Assembly: GCF_004343255.1 (NCBI RefSeq)
Contig: NZ_SMDD01000002.1
Span: 248,001 to 312,000, forward strand
Source of the DNA: Laceyella sacchari
GTDB taxonomy: Bacteria; Bacillota; Bacilli; Thermoactinomycetales; Thermoactinomycetaceae
Reading direction: 5' to 3'
Length of the DNA stretch: 64,000 nucleotides
Of the stretch, positions 63,138 through 64,000 are shown one piece after another (position 1 is the stretch's first letter; each line of letters starts with the position of its first letter). The notes under the pieces are model-generated. The model searched no databases. It saw only the letters and a list, made by a program, of their open reading frames with translations, and was not told the origin of the DNA. The translations under genes were made by a program, and so were the position numbers.

Positions 63138-63502
63138 TGGTGGAGGCGAGCGGAGTCGAACCGCTGTCCGAAGACATCGCCACGCCAGCTTCTCCGAGCG
63201 CAGTCACTGTACTGAGTTTTCGCCTCGATAACTGCCCAGTGACAGGCGTTTACCAGAGACTAGCCACTTGAGATTCGCTTTCTGACCAGTGGCCGATCAG
63301 GCAGCTAGCCCACTAAGGTATGAGACCCGACAGCTCCACATGGGCGATGGAGAAGCGGATCCTGGTCGCTTAATTAAGCAGCCAGAGCAAAGTTTTCGTT
63401 TTTGCCAGTTACATTTGGCATTTGCGTGTTTAACGAGAGTCGCAACCCCTCGGCTCGCTACTGACGCTCGAACTATCCCCGTCGAATCCCAAGAACGCCC
63501 CC
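63138..63502 (-). ncRNA. ssrA: tmRNA
   Basis: 365 bases. The 5' end GGGGGCG pairs with 3' CGCCTCC, followed by ACCA. The 3' T-arm GGTTCGACTCC and the 5' TTCGACGGGG element are typical. The tag reading frame starts at GGC (63406) after GTAACT and reads GKNENFALAA before TAA (63374). It rescues stalled ribosomes together with SmpB, encoded just upstream. Confidence 0.96.
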
Positions 63503-63547
63503 GGAATTCAACTGTTTGTCGAGCGAATATGTCGATCACAGTTTTAG

Positions 63548-63576
63548 ATTATAGCAGGGTTCCATGCATTATGCAA
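63548..63576 (-). promoter_or_regulatory. tmRNA promoter
   Basis: On the minus strand TTGCAT (63571-63576), 17-base spacer, TATAAT (63548-63553). The mature tmRNA begins about 46 bases downstream, leaving a short 5' leader for processing. Confidence 0.8.
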
Positions 63577-63592
63577 GAGGTTATTTCATTTT

Positions 63593-64000
63593 TTATCGCA
63601 TGTTTTGTTCTTTCAAGCGCCGTTGAATCATCCGATCCGTTTCGCGCTTGGCTTCGGTCGCCCGCTTATCATAGAGCTTCTTCCCGCGCGCCAGTCCAAG
63701 CTGGATTTTGGCGAAGCCGTTTTTCAGATGCACGTCGAGCGGAACCAAGGTCAACCCTTTGATCTTGGTAATACCCAGCAATTTGTCAATCTCACGCTTG
63801 TGCATGAGCAGTTTGCGGGTGCGGGTAGGGTCGACGTTGAAGCGGTTGCCTTTGTCGAAGGGGCTGATATGCATGCCAACGATAAAAACTTCCCCTTTGT
63901 CGATCCGGGCATAACTGTCTTTGAGTTGCACTTTGCCTTGGCGGATCGATTTGATCTCCGTCCCGGTGAGAACGATGCCGGCTTCGAATTGTTCTTCGAT
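63593..64000 (-). CDS. smpB: SsrA-binding protein SmpB (5' end outside window)
   Basis: The frame is open from the window edge and begins [20 protein letters not shown]; about 135 residues are visible. SmpB marks: [60 protein letters not shown], and the basic tail [20 protein letters not shown]. Only ~20 N-terminal residues are missing. It binds tmRNA and mimics the codon-anticodon stem. The tmRNA gene follows 90 bp downstream, the usual smpB-ssrA order. Confidence 0.96.
   Translation of the reverse strand: MEEQFEAGIVLTGTEIKSIRQGKVQLKDSYARIDKGEVFIVGMHISPFDKGNRFNVDPTRTRKLLMHKREIDKLLGITKIKGLTLVPLDVHLKNGFAKIQLGLARGKKLYDKRATEAKRETDRMIQRRLKEQNMR

Noticed and set aside
1-64000. CRISPR arrays, rRNA genes or complete insertion sequences
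   Set aside because: No regularly spaced short repeats, no rRNA signatures, and no intact transposase were seen; only one integrase tail.

Overview
The window looks like a chromosomal segment of a moderate-GC, Gram-positive, Bacillales-type Firmicute. The grounds are strong AAGGAGG-type ribosome sites, many TTG/GTG starts, glpTQ and hut operons of Bacillus type, YndJ, EcsC, DUF1294 and SMR-pair genes, a signal-peptide/LPxTA surface protein, and a tmRNA whose tag reads GKNENFALAA. A thermoactinomycete-like host is my guess; nothing here proves the genus.

Layout. 0-5 kb: two paralogous membrane-anchored proteins with an internal duplication, a lone PhnD-like binding lipoprotein and a DUF1294 membrane protein. 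5.4-11.1 kb: an accessory block with four paralogous ~200-residue genes, separated by decayed coding tails that share a junction block; I read it as a polymorphic-toxin/immunity array. It ends in a ~295-bp direct repeat enclosing two small genes. 11-36 kb: mostly housekeeping and membrane genes (glpTQ with a leader terminator and cre-like site, DinB, PH-domain, ResA-like, XRE-TPR regulator, Crp/Fnr, YndJ, VOC, a Sel1/HSP90/HEAT trio, MFS and AGCS transporters, a lipase, an LPKTA surface protein) plus two copies of a hairpin MITE-like element. 36.4-39.6 kb: an AT-rich restriction-modification pair (C5 methyltransferase and AlwI-type endonuclease, convergent). 40-51 kb: SMR pair, methyltransferase, quinone reductase-like gene, the hutHGUI operon and a Tm-1-like pair. 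51-54 kb: membrane proteins and EcsC.

54-63.5 kb is a second accessory region. Reading along the minus strand it holds a small Cys protein, a MoaA-like radical SAM enzyme and a translationally coupled CYTH protein. These are followed by a decayed WHH/HNH-type toxin C-terminus and a string of immunity-like genes (unknown protein, DUF7660-like, Imm11, pentapeptide). Nearby are an XRE-TPR regulator interrupted by TAG at codon 9, with a nested peptide ORF at its end, a broken amidase, and a tyrosine-integrase tail. The region abuts tRNA-Thr, tmRNA and smpB, a classic integration neighbourhood, which suggests an old integrated element.

How genes work together: GlpT imports glycerol-3-phosphate and GlpQ makes it from glycerophosphodiesters. 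HutH, HutU, HutI and HutG degrade histidine to glutamate plus formamide. The methyltransferase presumably protects DNA from the AlwI-like nuclease. SmpB and tmRNA form the trans-translation pair. The best candidates for undescribed biology are the four-paralog array with its junction-sharing tails, the radical SAM-CYTH cassette, the HSP90-like trio, and the peptide-sized ORFs beside the two XRE-TPR regulators.
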